A DNA stretch of 64,000 bases from Brachypodium distachyon (GCF_000005505.3 NC_016131.3:64031355-64095354), one strand, 5' to 3'; positions 9,701 to 22,414 are shown, numbered from the stretch's first letter. Notes: generated by a model not told the origin, from the letters alone. A program made the numbers and translations.

Positions 9701-12700
9701 ATAACCTTTTTCTAGCTAGACGCTATGCCTTACAACATTAAATAATTGCATGCTCCTGAACAGACCAATCGCTGAATGCATGTATGCTAGGCAGAGCTAT
9801 ATAGAAAAGCATGCATGCAGAGCCCCACGAAAAAACAAAGCGCCAAAGATCAGTGCTAGCTCGGCTTTCTAAACTCATTGGTATGTGCGCAGAAATAAAC
9901 ACGTCCAACCGTTACTGAGATTGTTTTTCGACAGTTGTTGATAAGCGTTAGTGCCGTGCGTGCCGTGATCTTCTCCTTCGTCTATATCTTCTTCTGGAAA
10001 AAGAACCAAAACACCCTCTTTTTTCTGCATGCATGCGTGGGTTCAACTTGCAAGTTGCTAGCAACGACGTACGGAGAACGACGCATGAGGAGGCAGGAGA
10101 GGCCCTGCCAACAGTCACACACCACAGTACTGTGGAGTGTGGACCAAGAAAATAAAACGCATGCAGATGCAGGAGCTGCATCGCATCGCATGCATGCATG
10201 CCACAGTTGGCAAGATGGAGTACTTGGATCGGGCCTTGCCAAAATTCCAATCCTGTGGCGGCCTACGAGCTAGTACTAGCGTTCATCCAAACGTACGTAC
10301 GTAAGCTACGTCCATCCAAAACATCCCAGCTGCGAAACCGCGCTACGTGCCACGCATAATCGATCAGATCTCTCCTGCCTGACAAGTTAGGCACCATGCG
10401 TATACCATGTCGATCGCATGCATATACTGCATGGTCCAAAGTCACCAACAACTGGCTGGGGCTCGTCAGGATTCCTGCTCCGCGTGTCTCGTCGTCCACA
10501 CTAACCAATAAATACGCCGGGACAAGGCACGGTACCCAACAAAACAATCTCGATCGCGCGCGTCGGTGTGCGTACATGTGGATCGATCCGGTATGTGTTT
10601 GTGGACTGTTGGACACTTGGACTTGTGCAACTACTCCATTTGTAGACAGAGCATCAACTGCCCGCTGCCAGGCCGGCCCCACCGGCCTCAGCATGCATGC
10701 ATGCATGCAGCTCGGTCGACCAATCATTGACCAGATTGATCTCTCGCTAGCTAGCTCGCGCCTGCGTGTCTGTCTGCTAGCTGCGATGCTGCATGCACCG
10801 AAAAAACTGAAAACTACCTGGCCCCGCGCCCACACGACAGGCGGGCATGCAGCGTGCAGTGGTTCGTTTGGTGCCGCGGCGACAGACCACGCACGCCTAA
10901 TAAACGCAATGCACGTGTGCGTGCTCAATTAGTGGCGGCGTAAGTCAAGCTTAAGACCTTTCTGCGCTCGTTTGCCCCAACCCCTCTCAGGTAAAGAAAC
11001 GATGCATGACATGACATGACGTGACGGCACATGGCAAGAACATACAGGCCAAACTGCCATCCACGATCCTTCGACACGAGTAGAGAGATGGCCGGCACCA
11101 AAATTCGAGTCGACAAAAGCGGCCGGTGAGCTACTACCGCGCAAGCTCATCATCATCATGGGTGCAACTACAGGCGCTGCTGCTGCGCGCATGGCCACCG
11201 GGACAGCAGCATGGCCCTACTGCCTGTCGATCAGCTTGACGATATATGGAATTGGATCCTATCTCTCTATCCAGTAAATCGGCATCGCCCGTAGAGTAGA
11301 GACAAAGACAGAGATAAATTCTTTCCCACGCTCCATATAGTGCTGGGAGGATGGACTCCAGTGAGAAGGCCCCCAAAAACTACTGCCCGATCGAGGTACA
11401 GCAACGCTCAGCCGTGCCCAGCGCAAAAATCCTAGTCACCGACATGCAAGGCCCATTGTTATCAGACCCGGCTGTCAGTGACGGAGAGCGCCGGCAGTCC
11501 GGCCACCTCACGTCGCAAAACCAAAGGATCCGTGTCATTGCATTATTAACTGCGAGTGGGTGGGACACGCTGCTGGGCCTCGGGCGTAGTCTGGCATCAC
11601 GGTCGGGCCCACGTAGGCGCTGCCGTTAGTGGGCGACGGCTCTGCAATCTTGGGCCCGCGCATAAACAAGTCTGACTTGGGCCTTGCTTAAGCTGGCCCG
11701 CTCGTCATCCGAGTTAGGCGAGGTCACATGGCGCCCATTGTGGACCCGTCCCGGGGACAGGGAGCTGGGCTTTCCTTGCCTGCCTGCCTGCCTGCCCGTC
11801 CTGCCAGCCCCCAATCAGCCATGGAACTCTGTGTTTCACTGCTTCACATCCATACATGCATGGCACGTGACGCGTGGTTGCACGCAAGTAACTAATGCAC
11901 GTGTCTTAGGTGTCTCTGATCGACGGCATCAGTTAGTTCATGCAGCGCCCTAGTATCCGATGAAAGGAGGACGCTTATAAGTTATAACCCGAAAAAATCA
12001 TGTAATTTGGGCAGACGTAAGTTTTAGGTTGGTCTAGATGACTACATCTCATCAGATCGGCGAATCATGTGCTACGAGTTTTTAGTTAGCAAAGTGCCAC
12101 CGGCGTGCTGCCGGGATCGAACTGACGTCATTCATGGGGTCCCTTAGGGACGCACGCCAAGTCGACACGTTGCATCGTACTGCTAGGAACTGACGTCATT
12201 CATGCAGTCGCTGGGGAGCAGCTAGCAGTATACCTTTTTCCCTCTTAATTTAAAGAAGGGTGGATGGATTACTGATCGATTAACATAGGTCCATCCGGCC
12301 GTACACGTGCGCCTGCGGATGCATGTTGTGCGATGACTGGAGCGCCTCAGCGGACACCGATTAATGGGCAGAAGCGACGTGGGTGTGCGTGCCATCTCGA
12401 TCGCCACCAGTATAAGGGTAGCCAGGCCAGCACCGCGACTGATTGTGATAAAGGACTCAGATCAATCGTCCGTTTCCTCCCGGCCCCGGCCGGGCCGCGG
12501 TCCTGCGCTGCTGGCGCCGATAGAGAGAGCCGCTTAGTACTTGCCCTGCTGGAACTCAAGGCTTTGTGCTTTGATATAATGCGCCCACACCAGCAGTACA
12601 CCGCAGTCGGTACTACAGTCCCAGATGCCTACCGGGAATCCTATGTCGATGGACCTGGGAGCCGGGAGCTGGCAGCTGCAACTTTTTCCGGCCCTTTCAC

Positions 12701-15153
12701 TTTCTCCAAAACAAATTAAAGGATCACTCCAGCGTTTAGCAGCTGACGAAACAGGAACGAGAATCAGAGCCAGCCTTGCTAGCTCTCTGGCGTCGACAAA
12801 AACTTTCAACAGTACCGGCGTATATACACGCACGTCCAAGCCAGTGGCTCCAAAATCTCGTCCCAAGTTTAGGCCAATGGTCATCCGGGAACATGTGGCA
12901 TTTAACATCAAAGCCAAAAGCACTGTGCCGGTGTCAAATCGATCGATCGATCTGACGCTAGGCTGCATGCAGCTGTAGCCTTCACCACCTCCAGACCATA
13001 GAGCAGAGCCATCACAACCTGCATGTGTGTACATGTACATGCCATGTATACGTAGGTACATGCATGACCCCCTGTACGTGAACAAATGGACAGAATTAAT
13101 TAACAGAAGGCTTGCATTAATGCGTTGGAACACGACGGTCGGTAGCTCCTTGTCTCGACCCGCGACAAAGAACGGAGGCGGCCATTGGCCACGATCGACC
13201 GATCCCTGTGAATCTGAATGGCATTCGCATATACTAGTACAATGCGCGTGATTGAGAGCGTACTTTTGCTGGTGGTACTGATGCGTGTGCATGCACGCCA
13301 ACGGGACGGAGGTGATATAAAATCTAGATGGGCGGCTTTAAATCGGAGCTAGCGTTGGCGACCCCACGTTACAGACGCCGTTAATTACATAGTCGGGGTT
13401 TTCTTGTAGGGGAGGAGAAGTGGGATCCGAAATAACGTACACACGTGTGACGTATAAAAGGACCGATATCACGATATGATGGACATATACACAATGTTAG
13501 CCATATGCCGCATGGTTCGGATGGGTCGTTAGCTTAATTAGCTAGCGCGGCCGCATGTCATGCGCGCCACAGGGAAACACTTCATGTGGCACAACCAATA
13601 CACAGTACGTCACATAAATTGCTGTCATGCACAGAGAAAGAAGAGATCGATCCGACCCTGGCCCATGCATGAGCTGGAAGCCGGGGAAGAGGCATGCACG
13701 CACTTGATCGATCCGTGCGTCTAACGGCGACTACAACGTACTCCTACATATGCACGCACGCATCAAATTAACAGTATATGCATACACATAGTCCCCTCAT
13801 CCCCTGCATTGCTCTGCTCACTCCACTGACACTCAACGAATGAGCATTTGAGCAGGGGCAACATACACTGCGTGCAATCTTGCGTGCTGTGTTCCATCTT
13901 GTTCCTGCAGGGCAGATGGATCATTGATCCATGCATCATCGTTCGTCCCAATCCAAATCCACGCCGTGCTGCTGGATCGGAGGACGACAAGAAAGACCGA
14001 TCGGGCTGCATGCATCATCCCTAGCTGCCGGGCTCCGTGCCTTTGTGCTTATCCCCTGTACGGCCTAAACTAAAACTATTCAGCACAGCACACAGCAGAG
14101 CTCACGCGCGTCATATATATGCACCCATGCATACGCCAAGTCATGCATGCATGACATGTCCTGCTCCACGCACATTTACCTCGATTCATGGCTGTGTTCT
14201 TTTCGCGCGCCCTCTTTTTTCATGGAGGCTCTTACATGGATTCGTTTTACCTCTGCCGACGTCTGTCTCAGACTGCTTCAGATATAAAGTGCTGGTGGGT
14301 TTACTCTTCAGGGACGTGCGTGTCTGTTTGGTAGCGCTTGTTCCTGCATGGACACCTACCTACTTACGTGCTGGATTCGTAGTAGTATAGGAGTAAAAGA
14401 TAAGGGAAACTAATTAATGAGGTCTCCGGATCGATCTGGACAAGAATAAACACCTACCGTACTATAAGCCATGCTTTGACCACTTATCAAAGGACGAGAG
14501 AGCTCGTAGGCATGGTACTGAGAGTACGGTACTACGTACTCCATGCATCAATTAATGGCAATGCATGCACACCATAAACTAGCTAGGGGCTAGCAGTAGT
14601 AACAAATACATACAGCACAAACGCATGCAAAATTCCAACCGGGTTACTGGACAGTAACGCTACCATTTGTGTCCAAAACAAGCCTACATAAAAGCGTACA
14701 GCTCGAGGGCGGCATTCATGCCCGATGAAGAGCGATCCAGTTTTTATTTTACAACTTGTCGAGGGTACTAGCACTACAGTGCAGTGTACTCCAACACAGA
14801 GATGCAGGTAACGGATGCCTGGATCTGAATGGACAAACTAAGCTGACGATCGAGTACACATCGAGCGTAACTATCCCATTAAAGCATACTGTTACGTACT
14901 CTCGTCGTCCCTGCTGGTTTCCTGCAGGTTGCTGGCGACAACTTATGTACCTGTGTGTGCGTACGTACGAATTAATAGACAAGAAAAAAAAAAGAGTTAG
15001 GGACTCAGCAAGCCGCTTGAATTCGATCAACTCGTATTTTAGTCTGTCCCGGAACAAAGTTGACCTGAAAATATACGAGCACATTTTATAGCTCGGTTGA
15101 AATATATACGAGCCAACATTGAGCTAATGTCATCGGCATGATTCGAATTAAGA
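9701..15153. other. Gene-poor intergenic DNA
   Basis: No open frame here has a recognisable domain, a plausible splice structure or coding-like composition. The DNA is rich in CATGCATG, GATCGATC, TAGCTAGC and CGTACGTA words, which keep many spurious frames open on both strands (for example 10263-10928 and 12534-13301 on the minus strand). A TATAAAAG with a neighbouring ACACGTGT near 13440-13460 looks promoter-like but leads to no gene. I checked by eye for several conserved plant microRNA sequences and saw none. Confidence 0.5.
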
Positions 15154-15280
15154 TACTATCTCCGTCCAACAAAAGATGTCTCAATTTGTCAAAATTTGGA
15201 TGTATCTAAACATGACTTAGTGTATAAATGCATTCAAATTTAGTCAAAATTGAAATATTCTTGTTGGACGGAGGGAATAC
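15154..15280. mobile_element. Stowaway MITE, copy 1 of the CCGTCCAACA subfamily
   Basis: The ends are TACTATCTCCGTCCAACA and, inverted, TTGTTGGACGGAGGGAATA, with TA at both borders. The interior (ATGTCTCAATTTGTCAAAATT and the inverse-like second half) is shared with the copies at 19157 and 39815. Length is about 125 bp, normal for Stowaway. It has no coding capacity and depends on a mariner transposase in trans. Confidence 0.85.
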
Positions 15281-15806
15281 CTTTATTCCTATATAAAAAA
15301 AATCATAGCGGCGCTCGGTCACTTTTGGATCGTTTCACATTGATTTGGCACCAACCATTACATCGATAACAAATATGGATTATACGATTTAAAATAATCG
15401 ATAATGACACAATATTCTCTTTAAATAAGTAGTGTGTTTTTAGTCCGTAACAATGCACGAGTACGTATGAAATGGAATAATCAGTTGGCTTTCCTTTCTT
15501 CTTCCCGACTGCAGTAATCTGATACCATTTTCGATTATTTTGGAGCAAAAAATTTCGAATAATAGCCAGTACAGTATGTCAGACGATCCTTATATATTTT
15601 TAATGGTAAAAGCAAATATGAAAAGTGGAGCCTAAGAATCTTATGTTGTGTATAAACAAGTGGAGCATTAAAAATTTAAATATTTATCTGGCTTAAAAAT
15701 TGCTACAGATCATTATAAGTCGAATGCAAGCCAACTTTACGGCTTGACCTTTATCTCAACTCAAAGTTAGCACTCCTTTTTTGCGAGTATTAGTACTCCT
15801 TGTGTG

Positions 15807-15865
15807 TACGTGCGACATACCTGCATGTCCGGCGAGTAAATCTAAATCAGGGTATGTCGCACGTA
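15807..15865. repeat. 15-bp perfect inverted repeat (hairpin A)
   Basis: TACGTGCGACATACC at 15807-15821 is the exact reverse complement of 15851-15865, leaving a 29-base loop. It touches the 5' base of the much longer hairpin B that starts at 15864. Confidence 0.8.
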
Positions 15866-15951
15866 TGCCGTGCACAAGATACAACCAGGACCATACTAGT
15901 CTTGTATCTTGTATACTAGTATGGTCCTGGTTGTATCTTGTGCACGGCATA
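15864..15951. repeat. 37-bp perfect inverted repeat with 14-base loop (hairpin B)
   Basis: Bases 15864-15900 are the exact reverse complement of 15915-15951, separated by CTTGTATCTTGTAT. There is no mismatch in the stem, so the arms are young or under constraint. A transcript on either strand would fold into a long uninterrupted stem, a possible substrate for Dicer-like enzymes. A plain recent inverted duplication or a palindrome-forming replication event is equally possible. No open frame or transposon end is associated. Confidence 0.85.
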
Positions 15952-17662
15952 TTAAAACACGTATACTGCAAACATACGCCATACACGTACAGGACTAGGT
16001 CAACACCATGAAAGACAACGCGAGCATTATACTCTCGATCCACCTTTTCCTGCCACCAAAGAACAGTACCAAAGCGCCACTACGTTGGTACAGGGGTAAC
16101 ATGCAGAACTGGAGATTCTCTGAATGTTACTGCATCGTAGCCAAGAGCAGCAATCTGGTTATTCCTTGGCGAAAGGCACCAGTGTGCGTGCAGATTTACC
16201 CAGACGATAGTAGTAGCATGATACCGAGCTGCGGAGAGAGGGTCGATCGACCGATGCAGAAGAGCACGTCACGTACGGTTGATTTTGAGAGCCGCATTGG
16301 CCGTCACAAAACGCCGAAGATAGCGCTGCCACGCACTCCACGTAGTACTATCCATGTGTGTACTTCGCATTGCTACGTAACGCACCTAACACCCGGCCGT
16401 GGTTGTATTACCTTTCAAAACACGAGCTTTCTCGTGGTTATTGGCTTACTGCAACTGTTGACGGCTTGACGCTGTACATGTCGTCGACGGGAAAAAGTGA
16501 AGAAAAAGACGACCGAGAGAGAGAGTGAAGGATACTCGATCGAGGGAAAGAGGGAAAAGTGAGGGGATCACAAGAAAGCGGCTTCGCTTTAAGCAAAGAG
16601 CCAGGGTGTCCTAGTACTGTCCAGTATAGTAGGAGTAGCAGTAGCCGACTAGATGGGGGCTGAACAAGGTCCAGAAGACGAGAGAGATTGTTCTCGCTCG
16701 GTTCTAATCTCCTCTTGTTTTCACCCCTTATCCCTGCTGGGACGCATGCATTCATGGCTACTCCACAGCAGTAGGACAAAAGACATTAGACATGATTCCC
16801 CCTAGCTTGGTCTAATGTTGCGTCCATTCCTTTCGGTCTTTGTCTCGCCATCTTTTTTAATCACCTGGTTCGCCAAAATTTACTCTCTTTTTTTTTCGCT
16901 GTACTGTGTTTTATTTTGACAGCATGTACTCTGTGTTGTTGTTGTTTTGACCAAGATGTACTCTGTGTTGTTGGTTGTGCTGAAACATCAAAATGTCTCT
17001 ACACAGCTGTCTCGAGAGCACGTCCCGCGGGCCGGGGCCGGGTCCAGCACTCCAGCTACGGTGGATTTGGATGGTCCAGATGTTATTCGTGTCTATCACT
17101 CTAAACTATCCTAGTACGGTCCAGATGTTTGGTAATTTGATGCATATTGGTTTCGTACCACAATTATTTAGCGGAAACTAGGCATGATATGTTTGGTAGT
17201 CCGTCCATTACACATTAGGGTTTAGACTTGTTGTTGGCTATAAATCGTGCATATATAATGTGGGGTCTACAACAATGTACTATAATATCCGTTGAATCTT
17301 CCAAGTACATGCCAAATAGTCTGTGTGGTGCAGCTGTACAGTCTGCCTGTATATATCAAATGATCAAATTTATGGAATGTGTCACTATTTTTCATAGGAT
17401 TGAGGCGCAATGTTCCTGTTTTACATACAAGTTTTTCTTTTTCTGCGAGTATACATATAAGGTTTTTAAAGGTACATACAACGGTCTAGGGGCGCCACTT
17501 TTGATTCCAAAGATTTTTCTTTGATTTGTAGGATTAGAAATCTCTGCTACGAGCCACTTTTCAACCAATTTCGCAAGTAAATTGTAAATTTACGTACACC
17601 CGGTCTTCCTCTTCGAAATTTAAATATTCATGTGTCACGGAATATGTTTTCCATGTACTGTA
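15952..17662. other. Gene-poor intergenic DNA
   Basis: No domain-bearing frame, RNA gene or transposon end was recognised. The open frames 16008-16469 (plus) and 16438-16779 (minus) overlap antisense and have no coding character. Confidence 0.45.
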
Positions 17663-17671
17663 ATCAAACAT

Positions 17672-18763
17672 GAGTAAAATGCACCAGAGGTCCTAATTCT
17701 TTCACAAATGTCAAAAGTTAGTACATTTTAGTTTTAAAAGTTTCATAAGTGGTTCATGTCAGGTCCTATACTGGCTCTGGCGCGTGCCGCCTACCTACAT
17801 GGCTCTTCGGGCCCACTAGTCAAGTGCCAGCGCGGACGGCTTTTTGCAAATAACCCCCTGCCTCTTTCTGTTTTCTCCCCCGCGAGCCCACCTCATTCTT
17901 ATCCTCTTCTCCTCGCCCCTGCCCACAGAACGGGTGACAGCGGCAGAGACCAGCTCGGCAGCGGGGCTGCCCAGAACGATCTCCTCCTCAGCACATGGCC
18001 TCGAGCGCGACATCTCGTGAGGCCGTGCGCCGGGATCCAGGAGGCCTAAGGACCGGATGAACATCTAGCGATGCTCGTGGACGCTGCTGTAGGGGCCCGA
18101 GACCAAGACCAAGCAGGGCCCCGCCGCAGTTGACATCCTCTTCGTGGCGCCCGGAGCTCCCCGACGAGGAGAAGACCGACACCGGCGATCCTCCCTGGAG
18201 TCGAAGAACTCGTCGGCCTGCTCCTCCCCCTGCGCCATGGGCACACACGCACGCGCTGCTCCTACCGCACCACACGGCTAGACACGACCACCACCGCGAG
18301 AGTCAAAGTAGAGCCCGCCTCTTCTCATCGGCGCCGTGCACCGACCGATCGGCGGCGAAACAGGCGAGCCGAGTAGGACCAGATCTCGCGCGCGGCTGCC
18401 ACTGATTCTCGGATCTCGGGAACCTCAGCACTGCCCTGGTGTCGGCCCTTCCACTCCTCCCCCTCTCTCCTGTTGGCTGGGTTGGGGATGGGATGGGATG
18501 CAAAAGGCGAGAGGAGAAGAATGAGGTGGGCGCGTGGGTGAGAAGACAGAAAGAGGCGGGGGGTCATTTGCAAAAAACGTCCGTTCTGGCACCTGACTAG
18601 TGAGCCCGAAGAGCCACGTAGGCAGGTGGCACGCGCCAGAGCCAGTATAGGACCTGGGATGAACCACTTAAGAAACTTTTAGGACTAAAATGTGTCGTTT
18701 CAAAAAAGTAGGACTAACTTGTGACATTAGCGAAAGAATTAGGACCTCTAGTGCATTTTACTC
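17672..18763. mobile_element. Non-autonomous Mutator-like element (MULE) with long TIRs and 9-bp TSD
   Basis: The element begins GAGTAAAATGCACCAGAGG at 17672 and ends with the inverse, CCTCTAGTGCATTTTACTC, at 18763. The terminal inverted repeats extend about 240 bases on each side with a few small indels, ending near the GCCCACCTCATTCTT phrase. It is flanked by a perfect 9-bp target duplication, ATCAAACAT, at 17663-17671 and 18764-18772. Long TIRs plus a 9-bp duplication are diagnostic of MULEs. The roughly 600-base interior is GC-rich and has only short overlapping frames, with no MURA transposase, so the element cannot move itself. The interior could be captured host DNA (Pack-MULE). Confidence 0.93.
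17916..18515. other. GC-rich interior of the MULE, possible captured host sequence
   Basis: The unique part between the TIRs is much richer in GC than its surroundings and is open in several frames (for example 18130-18405 plus and 17988-18275 minus). The products are Pro/Arg/Ser-rich and match no domain I know. Pack-MULEs typically carry GC-rich 5' gene ends, which is what this looks like; the donor gene is unknown. Confidence 0.4.
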
Positions 18764-18892
18764 ATCAAACATCCTTAGTTTGGCGTTAATTCATATGCCT
18801 CCTACTACTCTCCGAGAGGGCGTGGCTTTGTAATCCTCCTTCTTTAATTCTTTTGTTTCCTACCTTTTTTCCAGTGATCAAAATATATACTC

Positions 18893-18945
18893 ACTCCGTC
18901 TGAAAATAAGTGACGTGGATTTGTATAAGACTATAGGTGCGTTGG
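18893..18945 (+). mobile_element. Solitary Stowaway-like end
   Basis: ACTCACTCCGTCTGAAAATAAG is the left end of the common Stowaway type. No inverted partner follows, so only half of the element, or a heavily decayed copy, remains. Confidence 0.45.
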
Positions 18946-19156
18946 GGTGGTTGTATAAACAATATTTAAGATGCACTAAGAAACTTAGTGTTTTGGTTCC
19001 TGGGCTCGAGTGAGCCCCATTTTCTTCTTTCAAAAATTACATTTTAGAGTTCCAAAAATTTGTGAAAAATAATGTGCGTGAGTATATGAGTGTATATGTT
19101 ACATGTCTGTAATTTTTTATCAAGGAATATTGTTGATTACGAGCTAAAAAAACAAA

Positions 19157-19284
19157 TAGTCCCTCCGTCCAACAAAGGATGTCTCAACTTTGACTAAACT
19201 TGAATACATCTATACACTAAGTCATGTTTAGATACATCCAAATTTTGACAAACTTGAGACATCTTTTGTTGGACGGAGGGAGTA
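19157..19284. mobile_element. Stowaway MITE, copy 2 of the CCGTCCAACA subfamily
   Basis: TAGTCCCTCCGTCCAACAAAG at the left and the inverse TTTGTTGGACGGAGGGAGTA at the right, both with TA target dinucleotides. The interior is the subfamily shared with 15154-15280 and 39815-39942, with the two halves in the opposite order to the copy at 15154. Confidence 0.88.
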
Positions 19285-20030
19285 CATAGATTTCAAATAG
19301 ATCTACATTTTACTATTCTAGATCAACGATAGGTTAGTTTCGCACATATCAGAAATTAATGTATTTCTCTGCGAAGATTTACACACACTTACCATATGTC
19401 TACACTTGGGATGAATATTTACTAGTTTTTTAAAAAAACTTACAAATATAAATTTCAAAATTTCAAAAAAATTGGGGTCCATCAAGCCGGATCTTGAAAG
19501 GGAGTTCCCGATCGCTAAGCGGCAATATATTAATATTAAGAGTGACTTACCAGTATCCAAATGAGTTCTAATTTATCTTTTACGTCACAAAGAAATTAGG
19601 AGCTTTGGTGGTTTCGATGCTTTGTCATATAGGTTAAGGTACCTTATGTCTCTGTTTCTTCATTTAGTATGCCAAACCAGCTTTTTGTTCAGTTAAAAAA
19701 ACAGATTAATTGTTGTTTAATTAAGATCATTAAAAGCTAGCTCAGCTGAGCGACCTTAATTAATTAGCTAGCTAACTGCAGTGATTAATCAATGGCTGTG
19801 AACGACACGACCTAGCTAAGAGCAAGATTAATAGTACAGCCAGCAGCTGGCTGTACTACTCATTTAAAAGACAACTTACAGCCCACTGCACCACTAGACT
19901 CGGCTATTACCTGGCTGTATAAACCACTTAAGTATTTAATGCTGGCATATGCATAAAAATCTGTTGTGATTCACAGTGAACTGCATCTTTGTGGCCATTT
20001 CAAAAACAACACACAATACATGGCACCTCA

Positions 20031-20105
20031 GGAAGTATTACCAGACATAACAAATATGATCCCGACAAGAAGTATTACCAGACAAAATATGATCCCGACA
20101 AAGAC
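20031..20105 (+). repeat. Direct repeat of about 36 bp inside the PIF element
   Basis: GAAGTATTACCAGACA followed by AATATGATCCCGACAA occurs at 20032 and again at 20070, differing by a short insertion. It lies in the 3' flank of the transposase gene and has no coding role. Confidence 0.7.
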
Positions 20106-20818
20106 GTCGTAAGCAACAAACAAGTGGCGCAAAGCACCATGACAATGATACTAGACATTACATGCGTCTTTATAAGAAATCATTAATCAAACACAATACT
20201 AATAAGATCTTCGGCAAACAAGCCGCAAGTTTTGATCTAGACGGCGACAAAAGCTTATGGCCACGTCAACCATCAACATCCCATTTGGATACAAAAGTTT
20301 ATGACGGCGACAAAAGTTTATGGGCCTGACAAAGCATAGTTGGAACTTCAGTAGAAAAGAGCAACCACCCATTTGCATCAATAACTTTGAGTCACTGTAT
20401 GGGAAAACAAAACAAAGGCAAGTGTAAATATTTACAAATGCAAACTTACAAAATGTACTATCAGGCAGTAACACTATCCTAATTTTGGCAGATCGGGTAT
20501 AATTTTTTAAGCTATTCTCATGACTAAACAATAGAGTAAAGTGCTCTGTAGTTAATAAACAGGAAAAAGAAATAAGATTGGAAAATTCATACCTATTAGA
20601 AGCACCTGTAGCAATCACCACGGTATAGCTCAATCCTGAAACAAAAATGCATGTGAGATATCATGTTGATCCTCAATGTCACAAGAAAAAAAGGAATAGT
20701 TATATATATCAATAACTTACCATGATTAATTATGACGGTTATTTTGAAACCTATGCCAAATATGCTCAATCAAATCATTTTTAAGCTGGGTATGTTGTGG
20801 GCGAGCACGAATAGTAGC

Positions 20819-22132
20819 TTATCTACGCAACACATCAGCGAAACACAGATTTCCGCCAACATTCACTTCAGGAGGTAGAGCAAATGAAGCCTCGGGATTT
20901 TCATTCAAATCAATATGAATTTTGACCTGCTCTTTCTCATCTTCGACAATCATATTGTGGAGAATCACACAAGCTAGCATGATCCTTCCAACACTCTTTC
21001 TCTTCCATAGACGTGCAGGACGGCGGACAATGGTAAAACGGGACTGCAATACCCCGAAAGCATGCTCAACGTCTTTCCTTGCCCCTTCTTGGTGCTTGGC
21101 AAACAACTTGTGCTTCTCTGTTTGGGGAAGTGGTATGGTCTTCATAAAGGCAGCCCATTCAGGATATATACCATCGGCAAGGTAGTAACATGTGGTATAC
21201 TCATTTCCATTGACAGAAAACTGAACTTGAGGGGCTTCTCCTTTCAATGCATCAAAAAACAGAGGGGATTGGTTGAGCACATTCAGATCATTGTTCGACC
21301 TAGCAATTCCAAAAAAAGCATGCCAAAGATGAAGGTCCTGGGAAGCAACGGCTTCGAGGACCATTGTTGGTACTCCATAATCACCACGGGTGAATTGCCC
21401 CCTCCATGCTAAAGGACACAACTCCCATCGCCAATGCATGCGATCGATACTTCCTATCATTCCAGGGAAAACACGAGACTCGTTAACATGAAGTATACGC
21501 TCAACATCCTCTCGTGTGGGGCGTCGCAAGTACTCCCCACCGAACACCCGAATCACCCCTTGTGCAAACTTGTCCAAACACTGCAATGCAGTGCTCTTCC
21601 CAATCTTCAAGTACTCATCAAGGGCATCTGCAGGGGTCCCAAATGCTAGCATGCGCATGGCTGCCGTACACTTTTGCAATGGTGAGAGCCCTATTCGACC
21701 ACAACAATCGGCCCTATAAGTGAAATAGGGAGACCACTGACCAAGGGCATTCACGATGCGTAGGAAGAGGTCTCTATTCATATGGAATCTTGTACGGAAC
21801 ATACTCTCGGGGTAGAGTGGTTGTGCAGCGAAGTAGTCCTCCACCAGACGCTAATGAGCACCTCCATGATCCCTCCGAATGGTTTTCCTTGGACCGTGTC
21901 GTCGCTTAGAGGATCTAGCCCCGAGCCTAGCCTTGATTTTCATCACAAGCCTCTTAGCAAAGGAGTCTAGTACCATCTGCTCAGTACCATAGACTTCCAT
22001 AATTTTTAATGGGGCTAGCTCATCAGAATCCGATATGGTGGGAGAGGAAGCTGGGCTGGTAGGCTGAATAGGAAGATGAGAGGTAGAAGAAGGAAGAGTC
22101 TGGACTGGTAGGCTGAACAGAGGATAGAGCAT
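20819..22132 (-). pseudogene. PIF/Harbinger DDE transposase (plant transposon protein family) with one in-frame stop
   Basis: Reading from 22132 downwards, one frame gives a 93-residue N-terminal part ending RRDHGGAH, a TAG at 21853-21851, then RLVEDYFAAQPLYPESMFR and about 340 more residues to the stop at 20819. The catalytic acidic residues are present: Asp in GSIDRMHW, Asp in ARSNNDLNVL and Glu in KDVEHAFGVLQ. The family motif DGIYPEW and the C-terminal ILHNMIVEDE are also there. Family members usually have Gln at the place of the TAG (HQRLVED), so a CAG-to-TAG change is the simplest cause. The intact enzyme cuts and pastes the element in the nucleus together with ORF1. The alternative is a tiny unannotated intron across the stop, but no splice sites are visible there. 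Confidence 0.88.
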
Positions 22133-22414
22133 TATACATATGTGTCATGTTTTCTTGGGTGTATAATTATGTTACATGGTTATCTGGACTGCATTGCAGT
22201 TAAGTGTGGTTGGACCATGACTACATGATTTTTTTCACTTCTTGCATGGTTATCCGGATGAGGTTTGTTGACTATAATTTTAGCATATTAAAATCTTATA
22301 TTTCAGCCTCACATTCACAGATTCAGTACTTAAAAAAAGACCATAACCCTACAATCAAGCATGCTGTCAAGTCAAATATAATTTATTAAGCAATGGTACA
22401 GTAGAGTGAACAGT

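Noticed and set aside
10263..10928. 221-residue minus-strand frame
   Set aside because: No domain, an equally long frame on the other strand, and the sequence is made of GATC/CATG-rich intergenic words.
13663..13700. Resemblance of GGAAGCCGGGGAAGAGGCATGCA to miR528
   Set aside because: Order and spacing of bases do not match the microRNA and no complementary star arm was found nearby.
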